Shown here one piece after another: positions 47,146 to 58,362 of a stretch of DNA of 64,000 nucleotides. A program made the translations under genes and the position numbers. Within the stretch, counting starts at the first letter, position 1; each line of letters opens with the position of its first letter. This DNA comes from Metellina segmentata. Lineage: Eukaryota; Arthropoda; Arachnida; Araneae; Tetragnathidae. Under the pieces are notes generated by a model, which saw only the letters and a program-made list of their open reading frames with translations, was not told the origin of the DNA and searched no databases. The stretch is from the NCBI GenBank assembly GCA_947359465.1, contig OX375878.1, forward strand, positions 87,208,377 to 87,272,376. The letters are read 5' to 3'.

Positions 47146-47266
47146 TTGGACGAGATGTCTATCAAGATCTGATCAATTTTACTGATGACGAAAGCTTGAT
47201 GAACGAGATATCTCGTCCATGAAGATTTGATCAGTTTTGCTAATGACGAGATATCTCGTCGACGCA
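47146..47266. repeat. Palindrome patch (GACGAGATATCTCGTC family)
   Basis: Holds a second perfect GACGAGATATCTCGTC at 47245-47260 and a 15/16 match at 47202-47217, with ATCAAGATCTGATCAATTTT and TTGATCAGTTTTGCTAATGA between. The spacing between the two palindromes is 43 bp. Confidence 0.85.
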
Positions 47267-47439
47267 TTTATAAAGAAGATTTAAAAACACCAAAACAGAT
47301 TGAAATATAGATTTTTTAATTTAGCCTTAAAAATGCATTGATATTAAATTCTGTGGATAGCAGAAAATAATTTTACAATTACAATAATTTTCGATGGAAT
47401 TATATTTTGAGCAACATTAAAGATATAGATGTATGTTGC

Positions 47440-48125
47440 CGCTAAAGTGCAGTAATCAGTTATTCTACAGATTATCTAGGTAATGTTCAGATTAACTAAG
47501 GTGATCCTTTAAGGTGCCGAAAATTGTTTCCATTTCTCAAATTACCTAGGTAATCTGCAAATTACCAAGATAATCTGCACATTACCTACTAGGCACTCGT
47601 TAAAGTGAAAATAAGATCTTTGCTGGAACAACAGGAACGTACAGTCAACACATCATACCTTTGAATCATTCGATAATCTCGAGATTCTTTTTTCTTGGAT
47701 ACTTTTATTCGCTTTATATCTTCAATTATGGCATCATACTTTCGTTTTGTCATTAAAACACTATTTATATTTTAATTTTTCGCTAGAGGTTTGCTAAGAA
47801 TCTCTTCTTTATTTTACTCATCAAATTCACGCGCTAACAGGCAGAAACGAATTTGAAAACAGAACTAGCTATGCTACGCACTGGCGCCGACGCAAATTAT
47901 GAGAAATAAAAACAACAACTGGCGAAACCAAACTAAAACTAAAATTGGAGATAGAGTGGAAGATGTGGGCAAAGGAAATGAGAGAAACAAACTTTTAAAC
48001 TTTAACGATACGGAAGCCGTTATGTGCACATTACCTGGGTTAAATGTGGGGAAAATTCTTGATTCCGCACGTTAACGGAGCAAATCCGTTAATCTGCAGA
48101 TCAGCTACGTAATGTGCACATAAAA
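47440..48125. repeat. Region with repeated ATTACCTAGGTAAT words
   Basis: The perfect palindrome ATTACCTAGGTAAT sits at 47541-47554. Related words (GATTATCTAGGTAATG, AATTACCAAGATAATCTGC, GCACATTACCTAC) cluster at 47465-47590. A second cluster (TGTGCACATTACCTGG, AATCTGCAGATCAGC, TACGTAATGTGCACA) closes the region at 48020-48122. Clusters at both ends with an unrelated AT-rich middle suggest a DNA element with subterminal repeats, but clean termini and a target duplication were not found. Confidence 0.45.
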
Positions 48126-48480
48126 GGTTTTCGAGATCTAGCGGTAACATATATAGTAAGACAACTACAAATATCAGTTTTTCTCAGATTGAGATTTTGT
48201 TTTTACATTTTCTTTTTCCCCACGCATCTGATCAGGACTGATTTTCTTGATATTGGTTTTGGAAAATCTTTTAAATCTGCAGTACGTAAAAGTAAGTGTA
48301 AATAAAAATGGCCAATACTTCAATTTTTTAAAATTTGGTTTAAAATGTTGTTTAATCTACTATGCTTTCATTTTGTAAAATTTCAGGTGTTTTTAGTAAA
48401 AACTTTTTGTTTTACAACTGAGCGATACACTTACCAAATATGGTTGATCTGATGTACATGTTTTCAAACTATAATATGAA
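48126..48480. other. AT-rich interval, nothing recognised
   Basis: A plus-strand 63-codon ORF (48114-48305) has an F/Y-rich stretch and no motif. Confidence 0.35.
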
Positions 48481-48489
48481 TTACAATTT

Positions 48490-48690
48490 TAGCAATGCAT
48501 GGAAATTACTTTTAGTCGCGGAAAAAAGACGAATCACTTAATTTTAACAGTAGAGAAAATTCAAAGATGGTTTTTGACAGTAACTAACGTCTTCTATCAA
48601 TTCAATTTCATAACATTTGTATAAGGGGCCGTCTTCATATTGAATTGAGCACTAACTTCATAATTTACAATAGGAACCCCCTATTTTGAC
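48490..48690. repeat. Dispersed repeat related to 26960-27130 and 28521
   Basis: Shares GTAGAGAAAATTCAAAG, AACGTCTTCTATCAATTC and TTTGTATAAGGGGC with 26.97-27.11 kb. Further on, AACTTCATAATTTACAATAG matches 28530-28550. Family unknown. Confidence 0.55.
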
Positions 48691-49247
48691 TCACAATTTA
48701 AATTTATATCAAAATTTAACTTCAGATATCAAATTTCATATTATTACGTCATCAGGTCTTACCGCTTTGAAGCTATGATGACAGAAAGATTGGAGCTCCT
48801 AATGTTAAATCAGTTTCTTAAGACTTTTATGGATATCTTTCTAAATAATATGTGAAGCAAACAAAGCCCTTAAAATGATCTTTGATCTCTTACATATCAT
48901 TAAAATTAAAAAGAGTAACATTTATTTCTAATATTTAATGTTTTTGGTCGTGATGTACATTGTAACACTGTTCCCCACTATCGGGGTACAGTGTTACACA
49001 CAGTGGGATACACTGTAACGTTATAATAGCACAACAGTAAATATAAAGAATGGGCTTTTATTAAAATACATTTTAATTGAAATATACAGATATCTGATAA
49101 GATTTCTTAAGCAGGCTTAAAATAAAATACCACTTTTGATTAGTTTACGTATAATTGAACAGTTTTAAATGTGAGGAAAACATTAGCAATGACTGTAGCT
49201 TGCAGTTACGAAGTAGATTATACAATAAGATTAAAGAAATTGTAAAC

Positions 49248-49550
49248 TTATATTTTAGATATTGTTAAGAAGTTAAATCCACAGGAAATCAGCATTTCTG
49301 CTTTTCTCATTGTGTCTCCCGATGGAATTGGGCGCGGAGGTTTGGCAATGATTTTTGATTTTTCAAATGAATAAACTTCATTTGTTCGTGAAAATTTATA
49401 AGATGGAAAAATTCTTTTGACGCACAACACTTCAAAATCAACATTGTTCTGATTCACAACTTCCCTAATAAAGTGAATTTTATGTTCTTTAAGGTGTCCT
49501 TCTTCAACTATAACGTAATCATTAGTGTTAATTGTTGTAATCTGCAACAA
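49248..49550 (-). pseudogene. C-terminal tail of a pogo-like transposase
   Basis: About 100 codons, open. It begins (within the first 30 residues) with NDYVIVEEGHLKEHKIHFIR, then DFEVLCVKR, YSFEKSKIIAKPPRPIPSGD and RKAEMLIS. The order (DYVIVE strand, EV/EVLC strand, aromatic plus acidic segment, ENI-like helix, PP.P.) matches the small C-terminal domain that follows the DDE core in many arthropod pogo/jerky-type transposases. The catalytic core itself is absent; upstream sequence on this strand is the inserted SINE. There may be a second part beyond 50057, but I could not read it. Confidence 0.55.
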
Positions 49551-49631
49551 TGTCTTATTGCAATCCTGGAAAAAGATGTTATCACTATCAGCATAGGATG
49601 ATGAATCTTCATCGGTTGTTGTTGTTTCTTA

Positions 49632-50057
49632 TGCCTACACTGGCAGACCAAAGAAGTGCCATGCCCGTCGAAGACGGCAAGAGGAGAGGGGGGTGCGCCT
49701 TTCCATGCAAGTGAGCCCCATTGGGAGGAAGTCCGACTCAGCTCGAATTTTTAGCCAACAGATGGCAGCATATCGACCCGTCTCGTTTTTACGGAGCGGT
49801 CACATTTTCACGACATTCAATCATACTCAGGCACACGGTTGTAATTTTGATCCAAACCAGCGACCAACTAATCCCTGGTTCGGCACCCCCAGAGATATTG
49901 ATTTACTATGGGAACAAGGAGGACTTTGTGACCACGACAGATTTTTCGTGCACCAGTCACCTTTAGCGTACACGGGAGTTTTCGGTCAGCTGGGCTCGAA
50001 CTCATGATCAGTCAGTCACGAGCTCGATGCCCTACCGACCAGGCCACCCGGCCCTAA
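49632..50057 (-). mobile_element. tRNA-headed SINE nested in the pogo-like element
   Basis: On the minus strand the head begins AGGGCCGGGTGGCCTGGTCG and has a B box GAGTTCGAGCCC (around 49990). The body shares ACGACCTATTTAACGTGC-type and GGGTGCCGAACC blocks with the SINE at 42671. The left end (49632-49760) is body sequence with the word CCAACAGATGGCAG at 49755-49768. ORFs on the plus strand are by-products. Confidence 0.75.
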
Positions 50058-50954
50058 TCTTCATCTTCTGTTGATGATATCTCGGTAGCCTTATGCCTCA
50101 GGTTTACTTTGGCTCGCTTTTTTTTTAATTCCGTTCTTTTTACGGTTTAGTGCTTTTTCCGTCTTAAGTATTTCCTCTGTAATCATATTTTAAACTGGCG
50201 TATCAGTCAAGATCTAACATTTCACCCGTTATTTATTTCTTGGAGTTTAACGGGGTGCGGCTTGAGAGAAAGACTTACTTCTGAAGGAGACATAATTTGG
50301 TTAGCTTGTGAATGTTTGAAATGAATTAACAAAAGAAAACTGCTAATCATGTAAAGATAGATTGTAAACATCCTATAAAAAGATATGCAAACCTATATGG
50401 ATTTAAATCTTTAGAAAAAATTAATCAATTTATTTATGCTATCATTCACATTTATAGTGAAAAATCTGAAAATGAAAATTGTAGTAATCTAATAAGTTAA
50501 TAATAATAGGTTAAATCTAATAAGTGTAATAAAATTTATACATTGTGAAACATATACTCGTTTGTAATGTGTTAATTGGACAAATTATGTATGTAACGGT
50601 GTGCTCCATTTCATTCTGTGACACTGTACCCCATCTGACATAGCTTGCAACAAAATTTTTCATGACTACATAATGTAAATTTAGATCATCCATTTTAACT
50701 CTTCAATTACAAACACAAAATTTTACTTTTAACATGCAAAAATAGAGATTTTTTTACAGAAATGTAAATAATGATACAAATTCTTCCAAAACACATGGAC
50801 TTCATGAAAACGAGATGGTTAACAAGATTGTTAACATATGGGAGCTAATTTTGCTACCACTTTAAAATGAAATTCACTGTAACCTTGTACCCCATCTAAC
50901 ACTGTGCCCCACCATCCCCTACTTAATTTGTAGATATTTAAAAAAATCAGTCGT

Positions 50955-51123
50955 TGTGGTGGTGTGGAAGTTTGGAGTGCCATCTAAGGTGTGACCTCGT
51001 CATCTGATCGCGATTCAAATTAAGTGGTGTTGCCCTTGAATATTTTCCTTCAGTATTGAACCCTGGCCACCGCCAATAGCCCTTTATGTTGCTGAAGTAG
51101 GACGTTAATTAAATACCTACCAA
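50955..51123 (+). mobile_element. SINE tail fragment
   Basis: GTGGTGTGGAAGTTTGGAG, CTCGTCATCTGATCGCGATT and AATAGCCCTTTATGTTGC followed by GACGTTAATTAAATACC. This is the 3' half of the 9.5-kb family, 5' truncated. It sits immediately past the right end of the pogo-like element. Confidence 0.8.
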
Positions 51124-51319
51124 ATGCATTTTAAAAATTTGAAATTAACACTTTCGAAGGAGTTTGTGCCCAACTTTCACAGATGTACAGTTCTGAAATG
51201 AAGTAGCAATCTTTAAGATTCTGTTGGAAGTGATGGAGCTGTAGGTTTATGCGTGAGCTGATTTCTTTGGCATGGAAACAGGAAAGCGTGATAAAGGATA
51301 ACATTTTTTATTTCAACAA

Positions 51320-51680
51320 GTATTTACAAGCTGTGCCAAATATAACTATTGCACGATAAAACCTAAAAATAATCATCCAATAAAATAATAACAAATTCTG
51401 AGAGGCTTTCCTTACCAACATTTTTGTGGAACTCAATGTTTTTATCTCTCTTTCGAGAGGCATATTCTGTCAAGCTAAATATAATGGTGGTAGTGTTTTT
51501 GCTGAGATATGGGGGCTTCCTACTCGTATTTTGAACGGGATGTCACGTGGTTTGTTTTTCGAATACGATTTCAGCCCTTCGTTTATGAAAAATTCCAAAG
51601 AATAATTCTCGTATTGATGCATAATAGATTGGTCAATGTCAATTAGATTAAGACAAGCGTCGAAAAAACGACAATAAACT
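51320..51680 (+). mobile_element. SINE-like fragment, third type
   Basis: GCTGTGCCAAATATAACTAT and GCACGATAAAACC match the tail near 39150-39185. About 160 bp later ATGTCACGTGGTTTGTTTTT and CGAATACGATTTCAGCCC match 39196-39235. The extra sequence between is probably an insertion. No head. Confidence 0.55.
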
Positions 51681-53680
51681 AGCTACAAGTATTCCCTATA
51701 TGTATCATGCAAAAACATTTAGACAGTAGAAGTAAAATCTTAGTTTGGTTCTTACTCTGGTTTGTTTCTTTACACTGAAAATCCCTCCCATTGCCCGAGA
51801 ACTAAATAATATCAATAAAGATATGTACACAAATTAAATTCTAAAATTGTGTAAAATGAAACTTAATAAAAATCGTTTTCAAAATATGTAGGAAATTTAA
51901 ACTTTTAAATAAATAATCATCCGTTTAAAAAAATCAGGATTTTTTCTTTTTAGAATAAATTTTGTTTTGTGAAATATTTTTGGTATTGTATGCAGAACAG
52001 ATGTGTTTGCTGATTTGATAGGTAGAACTGTATCTAAATTTTCTGTGGTTGTTAGGTCTGATAGTCCAATAGAAACTTCATAAACGTGACTGTAAAGCTC
52101 GTTCGTTTCACGACGTTTACTGGGTGTGTCGTTTATATCAAACTGGTAAAGTCACAATTAACCTGACAAAATTTGTCCACACTTGGGAGAATCCCAAATC
52201 GAACTGTTTCAATGCCATGGTATTGAAGTTTAATTGGACAATGCCGTGAGAAATCTTTCGGATCTGCGTCGAAGAATAGGGAGAAATAAAGAAAAAATAA
52301 TTTAGAAAAATAAAATTTTCTAAATTACTACAATAGTAATATTTTGGAAATCAATCACTTAATTACATGGCTAGGTTTGTCATTGCTTGGAGAATAATAC
52401 GAAAACAGTTCACCTAATTAGATTTCTATAGCTTACCAATCGACCACCACGCCTTTGTTTAAGGAAGTACAAATTTATGTAGAAAAGTAATCAGGCATGT
52501 TTATCGATTAAAGTTTAGTTATTTTCTTTCATTCAATTTTTAACGGAACAATCTTAGCTTACAAAGTTAAGAATAGATAAAATGAAAACAAGTGTTTCGA
52601 TCAAAAATAACCCATGTTATCTATGGGATAACAACATTGGATTAAATTTCATTTATATGCATGCAAATCATTAAATTTGTCCACTGATAATCGAGGTCTC
52701 CATTGTTAAATCTAATTTAAAAACAAGACCAAAAAGCAACAGCATTAATTTTGATAATAAACGTTTAAGTCCCAACTGATTGCGATGCAGAAACAAATCA
52801 TGATTGGTTTATCGTTTCGTGCTAGGCACTGTTGCACTGTCCAATTTGAAGATTTCCTTACAAAGCAGGAAGGACTTTAAAAAATTCCCTATTATATTTG
52901 TCATTAAAAATCAATCCAAATCGCACAAGTTGAGAACGCTGTGATACAACAGTACACAGGAAAAACATCTTGCAGAGTGACAACCAAATTATAATTATAC
53001 TAGCAGAATCGGGCTTAATATAGGCGGTGCAATTTCTTAATTCTTCCTTGTTTATTATTGATGGCAGTGTCGTTTTACTCATATTTGTCACCTTATTTAA
53101 ATCCATCACGATGTATTTATCATCGACGAGCACATTTTACACCTAAAATTGTGAATAAAGGTAATCAATATTGCTGATGTTAATTTTATATTAGTAATTG
53201 TGGATAACAAAATCTGCACACCTCCATGTTCCCACAATTTCTTACTGAACGTCCGCTTCAATTACATCCCATTCTTTTTTTAAAGAGAAATTCGGGGGAG
53301 TTTTTTTTGTCTAAATTTTTTTTTCCTAACTAACTTTTGTCTTGTTTTAATCCTTGTCTAACTTTCTTTTTCTTTTGTCCTACTTATCTTTCCGCTAGCT
53401 TACATTATTTTCCTGCGCTAATTTTTGCTATCCACATCTCACATTCCCTTTTGTATCGCTCATGATGATTTCAGCAGTAAGTACATACCTCAATGTGAAA
53501 ACAGCATTCTTTCCAACAGCAAACTGGCAAATCAGTCCGCTTGGATTTCTATCAATTTTAATTGGCCATACCCACAAGATTTCGAGTTATGCTTCTTTCT
53601 TTATGAGTACGAATAAGAGTCAATATTAAAAACACTGTCTTGGGGGACTATAAAAAAACGTTTATTGGTCGGATACAATA
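51681..53680. other. AT-rich interval, nothing recognised
   Basis: Two kilobases without a match to other repeats in the window. ORFs at 52858-53133 (minus) and 53425-53616 (plus) have no recognisable domain. Pyrimidine-rich around 53270-53400. Confidence 0.35.
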
Positions 53681-53689
53681 ACTCCAAAC

Positions 53690-54085
53690 GGAAGTGATTC
53701 CCTTCATTCATCAGCAGGACTTTTTATAACTTAATTATTATCTCATAGTGCAAGAATGATTCACCCTCACAAGCAAGACGTCACAAAAAAATAAGTTCGG
53801 CAGGAATTACGTTACACAATTGGCCCGGACATTACACAATTTGACCCCACCGAGATCTGTAAAAAATAAAGAATCCAGGAGCGATTCTGTGCGGCAACCC
53901 TGTAAGCTTTTATTAATTCTCGTCACTGCAGCTGTAATTGGCCTCGCGCTTCAATTGAAGACGGTCCAGCTACTTCGCCTTTGCCCTTGATTGACAGCGA
54001 TGTCGTTTCCCACGAACGCTTTATCTTCCCGGCTTCTTTGCGCGATCGAGATGCACTACCGCCATCTAGCGGCACCGTTGGGAAC
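53690..54085. promoter_or_regulatory. Candidate regulatory element with CTCF-like and Exd/Hth-like sites
   Basis: A non-repeat block of about 400 bp with raised GC. It contains TGATTGACAG (near 53990), the composite Extradenticle/Homothorax (Pbx/Meis) core. TTATTAATT and GTAATTGGCC are homeodomain-like words nearby. CAGCTG and GACGTCAC also occur. The CTCF-like word lies at its right end. No long ORF. The grouping of specific, longer motifs makes this the best regulatory candidate in the window, though chance cannot be excluded. Confidence 0.4.
54059..54072 (-). promoter_or_regulatory. CTCF-like binding site
   Basis: Plus strand CCGCCATCTAGCGG. Its reverse complement CCGCTAGATGGCGG fits the conserved CTCF core CCASYAGRKGGCRS at 13 of 14 positions (G in place of A at position 3). 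It is followed by more GC-rich sequence. CTCF binds as an insulator or loop anchor. Confidence 0.45.
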
Positions 54086-54601
54086 TCTCGACAATAAGAG
54101 CTTGCTATTTTTCATTGGTAGAACAATGCTTCCATTACATAAATTGTTTTGATGCTTTATTTCTAAGCAAAAATTTGTATTGCTTTTTGATGTAGTATTT
54201 TATTTCCTCACGTCGGATTTTATTCTTGACTCATCACTAAGTTTATATTTATTTATATTTATATCAATATCGAAGATTACATTTTATTACAGGGGCCAAA
54301 TATAGAAGGGAGCTTGAGACCTTACTATACTAAAAGAATAAAAGAAGTGTTGACGTTCAAAGGAGATAAGTGCCAAAAACTAAATTTTACAGGACAAGCA
54401 AGTTGAAGGTTTTACTTGCCTCCTTCCAAGAGTGATCAAGTTTCTGTTAGTGACATCTTGTGGGCTTTTTTTTTCGGAACTGGACTACGTGAGTTATGAA
54501 CTTACCTCCTATCCAGTGTTACTAGCATTAAAACAGCTACTCATTCCAATTTTTTCAAAATTTTACGCCGACCTCCTTTTCAATGTCAACGCCTTCTCTT
54601 T

Positions 54602-54875
<274 letters not shown>

Positions 54876-54879
54876 ACTT

Positions 54880-55930
54880 CTCTTATTAATAGATGAAATT
54901 CCTAAATTAATATGTGAATATCGATTAAAGTTCCTTTTGTCTTAAAAATACAGCTTCGATCCGTCTTGAAATAAAGACGGATTAAAATTTCCACCAATAG
55001 AATGTTCACAAAAATATTCAAATTTTATGATTAGTTGTGAGAAATAAATTTAGAATTAAAATAAACAAGAATTCCCTACAATTTATGGTTGTCTCTTGTC
55101 TCGACATTTTAATCCTCTCCAGTTACTATTCCTTTAAATAAACAACACTAATATAGGCTCTTTCCAAATTGAAATCTTGGGTTTCTTGAATTCTACCTGT
55201 TTTGCTGATTCTTTTGGAACCTTTTATATAACTTTTAATTGCATTGAATTTTTTGGTACAAAAAAAAATTATATTTTATGTGTCTTTAAGATATCTTTAC
55301 CGTGTACAACCTTTAGCGCATTCTAAATGTGTCAGTTTTTTTTCCTCCAGAAAACTAGTCATAAAGAAAGGATAAAAATCAAAAATCGTAATTCGAGTTA
55401 TTCCACTGTGATTCGAGATTAAATAGACTCCTATTAAATCAAAATTTAAAATGCCATACGGTATTTGGTAGGATGGTAGTTGAATTAACGTCGTACTCGA
55501 GCAACACAACGGGCTATTTCAGTAATTTCAGAAAAACTGAAAATACAGTGTATCAAACCGTCAGCAAATGCATGGATGTTTGTATTTGAACAAGAAAAAG
55601 ATGGTGCGCCGAAGTGTATGGTCATTCTTGTGCAATACGCCTCAAGATTGAACATTGATTTTGATATGTAATTAATGTTAACATAGCGGATTAGTCGTGT
55701 GAATTGAAAAAAGTATATATATTAAATAATTGCAACAAATTAAACAACAAAAAATTACCAACACCCACTGTCTATTTTATTTACAATCTTATAGATACAA
55801 GACAGGGCAAATGTAGTTCTAAGTGTAAAGACATCGGAGAAATCCACTTCCGCCCCAAGGTTGATTTTTTCAATTTAAAGTCAAGCCAATTTTTCATTTT
55901 TCGATTGTTGCGTTTATAATAATCCCTTGG
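54880..55930. other. AT-rich interval
   Basis: Contains a small minus-strand SINE scrap at 55479-55515 (TTGAATTAACGTCGTACTCG, CAACACAACGGGC). Otherwise nothing recognised. Confidence 0.4.
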
Positions 55931-56237
55931 TCAAAGTATAGATCGATGAGATCGAATGACGCTTAAATTCAAGTCGCACAGCGACCAGCTCTTGATGATC
56001 CCGGAGCTGAGTTTTTCCTCGGATACTACGATACAATCCAAAATAAGGGAAGGAGTGGCTGAGTTTGCAGAGCATGGACAAGTTGGAAAGTTCTTACTTC
56101 CTCTCACGATATCGCTCTTCAAAGACTTGCCAGAGCAGACTGGTGCAGTCTTGAACCTCTTAAATGCAACGTCAGTCCACAATTTTTCGATTCCACGTAT
56201 TTCTTTGGAGTTTGGTTTGTCGCTCTATTGTCATTGA
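55931..56237. other. GC-richer segment, open on both strands, unidentified
   Basis: About 300 bp open in the plus frame (55956-56237) and in a minus frame (55931-56182). The plus frame has a helical, leucine-rich look (EFAEHGQVGKF, LLPLTISLFKDLPEQTG). The minus frame has several Cys and Ser. Neither matches a family I know. It could be a small exon, part of an unlisted retroelement or a structured noncoding segment. A SINE tail follows at 56305. Confidence 0.3.
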
Positions 56238-56304
56238 TTTGCTATACGAAGGTTAATTAGACCGTAATGATCTTGGAGAATTAAATTCCATTTTCACATA
56301 CAAC

Positions 56305-56398
56305 AGTTGGATCTTTACCTTGGGGATTGATCCAGGACAGTCGCCAAAAGCCCGTTTTGCTGCTCCAGTACGACTTTAGTTAAAATACCTATCTACCT
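56305..56398 (+). mobile_element. SINE tail fragment
   Basis: TTGGGGATTGATCCAGGACA, GTCGCCAAAAGCCCGTTTTG and GTACGACTTTAGTTAAAATA match the 3' end of the 9.5-kb SINE with several changes. Confidence 0.75.
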
Positions 56399-56594
56399 TT
56401 ACATAAAACTATAGTGATGTAGCCGGAGAATGAAGTCCAAGCTCCTCACAAATTAAATGGAATTTCTTTCTATGCTGATAAAACCATCCTCTCAGTCACG
56501 CGTTCATGTACCTACGTATTGCATCAGCACTTCAAACATTATACGAAAAGAAAAGGCGAATTTCCAGAAACAATATTTAAGAAGTAGTTTAGAG

Positions 56595-56719
56595 CAGAGG
56601 TTCTCAACCGTTGTGAGACAGCGGCCCGGTAAATCCTGTTTTTATAAGACAAGGGCCAGTTTCCAACAAATTTACTCGTAAGTACCCTCTCCAATTTTAA
56701 GTTCTTGCATTAAACAGTA
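56595..56719. mobile_element. hAT left terminus cut by Helitron
   Basis: CAGAGGTTCTCAACCGTTGT followed by GCGGCCCGGTAAATCC is a typical hAT left end. The next feature, a Helitron, begins 125 bp later and no matching right end was recognised beyond it. The hAT is either truncated or its right end has decayed. Confidence 0.6.
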
Positions 56720-57335
56720 CTAGGGGGCCCGCCCCCTGGTCGCTAACGCTCGCCAACCCTCGGAGGATTGCTTCGCAAACCTCATTGGTTCGCTGCGCGA
56801 ACCTATGCTCGCTTTGCTCGCATCAATGAAGACATGTGTCCTAGCAGAAGGGATTGTTGAGGACAAAATATGATATTCCAAAAAAAAAATTTCAAATCTA
56901 AATTTCCTGTATTACAGAAAATAAAAATATAGTACCTCTGAAATCAGAATTCAAATCAAAACTTTGAGCAAATTTTGACTCGAAATGATAGCGCTGATTG
57001 GAAATCGAATACCCAGCATGTTGTTTGTGCGTACATTTACCCAAGCACTGGAGCCACTCACACTTTTTCATTGAGTTTGCTGTCGAAAATTGTAGTACAA
57101 GCGTCTTGTTGATCTATAATTGTTGGCCCTGAAAAGATCCTCTGCTTCCTTTAATTTCTATTAACTGCAACAGCTCGACTAAACATTTTTTTTCAATAAA
57201 ATTTCATCCGATAACGCTATAGATTCAATTGAGGCGCGAGGTTTTATGGTGAACAAACAATCGTACAATGTTGCCAAAACGCGATAACAAATAACGTCTT
57301 TTTTGCGTGCCACGTAAGAGAATTATATATATAGA
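56720..57335 (-). mobile_element. Non-autonomous Helitron, complete, 616 bp
   Basis: Second copy of the 2818-3458 element, with the same TCTATATATATAATTCTC 5' start, GC-rich 3' block and CTAG end, and the same A/T flanks. It is 25 bp shorter through small internal deletions. The CCAAAACGCGATAACAAATA segment near the 5' end is identical in both. Confidence 0.88.
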
Positions 57336-57506
57336 TAAAAAAATTGTGGCATATTCATAAGGACAGACTGCCTTGATATTCAATTTCACTGGAAGGTTTT
57401 CTTCATATTTCTTTACAGATTGATCTGTGCTTTCTACTCAGGTGGTATTAAGTTTTTCGATACATTCGGATATTATTCGCCTCGGAATATTTCCACCAAA
57501 AATACG
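57336..57506. other. Short unassigned spacer
   Basis: Sequence between the Helitron and the pogo-like element, possibly the remainder of the disrupted hAT. Nothing recognised. Confidence 0.3.
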
Positions 57507-57508
57507 TA

Positions 57509-58360
57509 GGAGAGACCGGGGCTAGTTGGCATAGATTTTTTTTCATTAATACTTTCAGCTTATATAATCAATGCTGCTGATAGAGAAACTACTTGGGCAC
57601 AAATTAATGAAGGAAAAATCACTAAAAATTATATGGTTTACTCGTTAAATATTGTTTACGAAAGCGTTTAAACTATGCTAACTTACCTTTGATGCAGGGC
57701 AAGTTGGCATAACGCCTGGGCAAAGCGTCATTCTGCCAGGATCTAAGGAATTCTTCGAGTTAATTAAATTAGATGCGCTTTAAACATGGAAATCTTAACG
57801 CTTCATGTCCATCAAAAAAGTAGGGCGATCGTCCACGGATTGGTGGATTTAACTTTCGCAAAATTTGGTTGCAGTTGTACCAAATTGTGTCCTTGACTTC
57901 TGGCCATCTCGAAAGTATGTGTGTTTTCACCATTATGGAAACATAAAATTTATTGCCGTCGATGTCCACTAGCTTTCATATGCCAACATGCCCCACGACT
58001 TAATGCCAAGTTGCCTCACCAGGACTTTTGAGACAAGATGGCTGCCTCACTCTTCCACATACGCTTTACAAGCAATTCTAGTACATGAATTCGATCGTTA
58101 TTGATCACTATCCAACACAACCATTGAAAACTCCCCAACATATTCTAGGGCTTCATAAAACACCAAAACCTTCAATTAAGAAGAAACAATTGGCAAAAAA
58201 ACACAAATCCGTATTTTTTCTCTCTCTGGAAGCTTTGATCACACTGAAACTGGAGTGGATAATGCAACATACACGAGTAGTTAAATAGTGACGATATCAC
58301 TGGTAAAAAATACAAAGTGAATGCCAACTTACCCCTTATGAAAACAAGCCCGGTCTACCC
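57509..58360 (-). mobile_element. Non-autonomous pogo-like element, 852 bp
   Basis: Termini GGAGAGACCGGG (left) and, reversed, GGGTAGACCGGG (right) are flanked by TA (57507-57508 and 58361-58362). Subterminal AGTTGGCAT words recur at both ends (57524, 57704 and, reversed, 57977, 58011, 58322). A transposase C-terminal remnant lies on the minus strand inside. The catalytic region is missing, so the element is an internal deletion derivative. Confidence 0.8.
57769..57969 (-). pseudogene. C-terminal tail of a pogo-like transposase
   Basis: 66 open codons. In order: a DIDGNKFYVSIM strand, a RWPEVKDTIWYN segment (Trp-Pro plus acidic residues and a WY), an ILRKLNPPI helix-PP motif and a GRSPYFF ending. 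This is the same small C-terminal domain as at 49248-49550, in a closer-to-consensus form. No DDE core remains. The frame is open, which is consistent with a fairly recent deletion derivative or with chance survival over a short length. Confidence 0.6.
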
Positions 58361-58362
58361 TA

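Larger units (their letters stand above)
48961..50921 (-). mobile_element. Decayed pogo-like element interrupted by a SINE
   Basis: The left end has GGGGTACAGTGTTACA (48983-48998) and the right end, reversed, GGGGCACAGTGTTAGA. Further AGTGGGATACACTGTAAC-type repeats lie inside both ends, including GTGACACTGTACCCC near 50621. Between them lies a C-terminal transposase remnant (49248-49550, minus), then a SINE on the minus strand (49632-50057). TA-like flanks are plausible but not exact. The family resemblance is to pogo/Tigger elements with a CENP-B/DDE_1-type transposase, judged from the protein tail. Confidence 0.65.
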
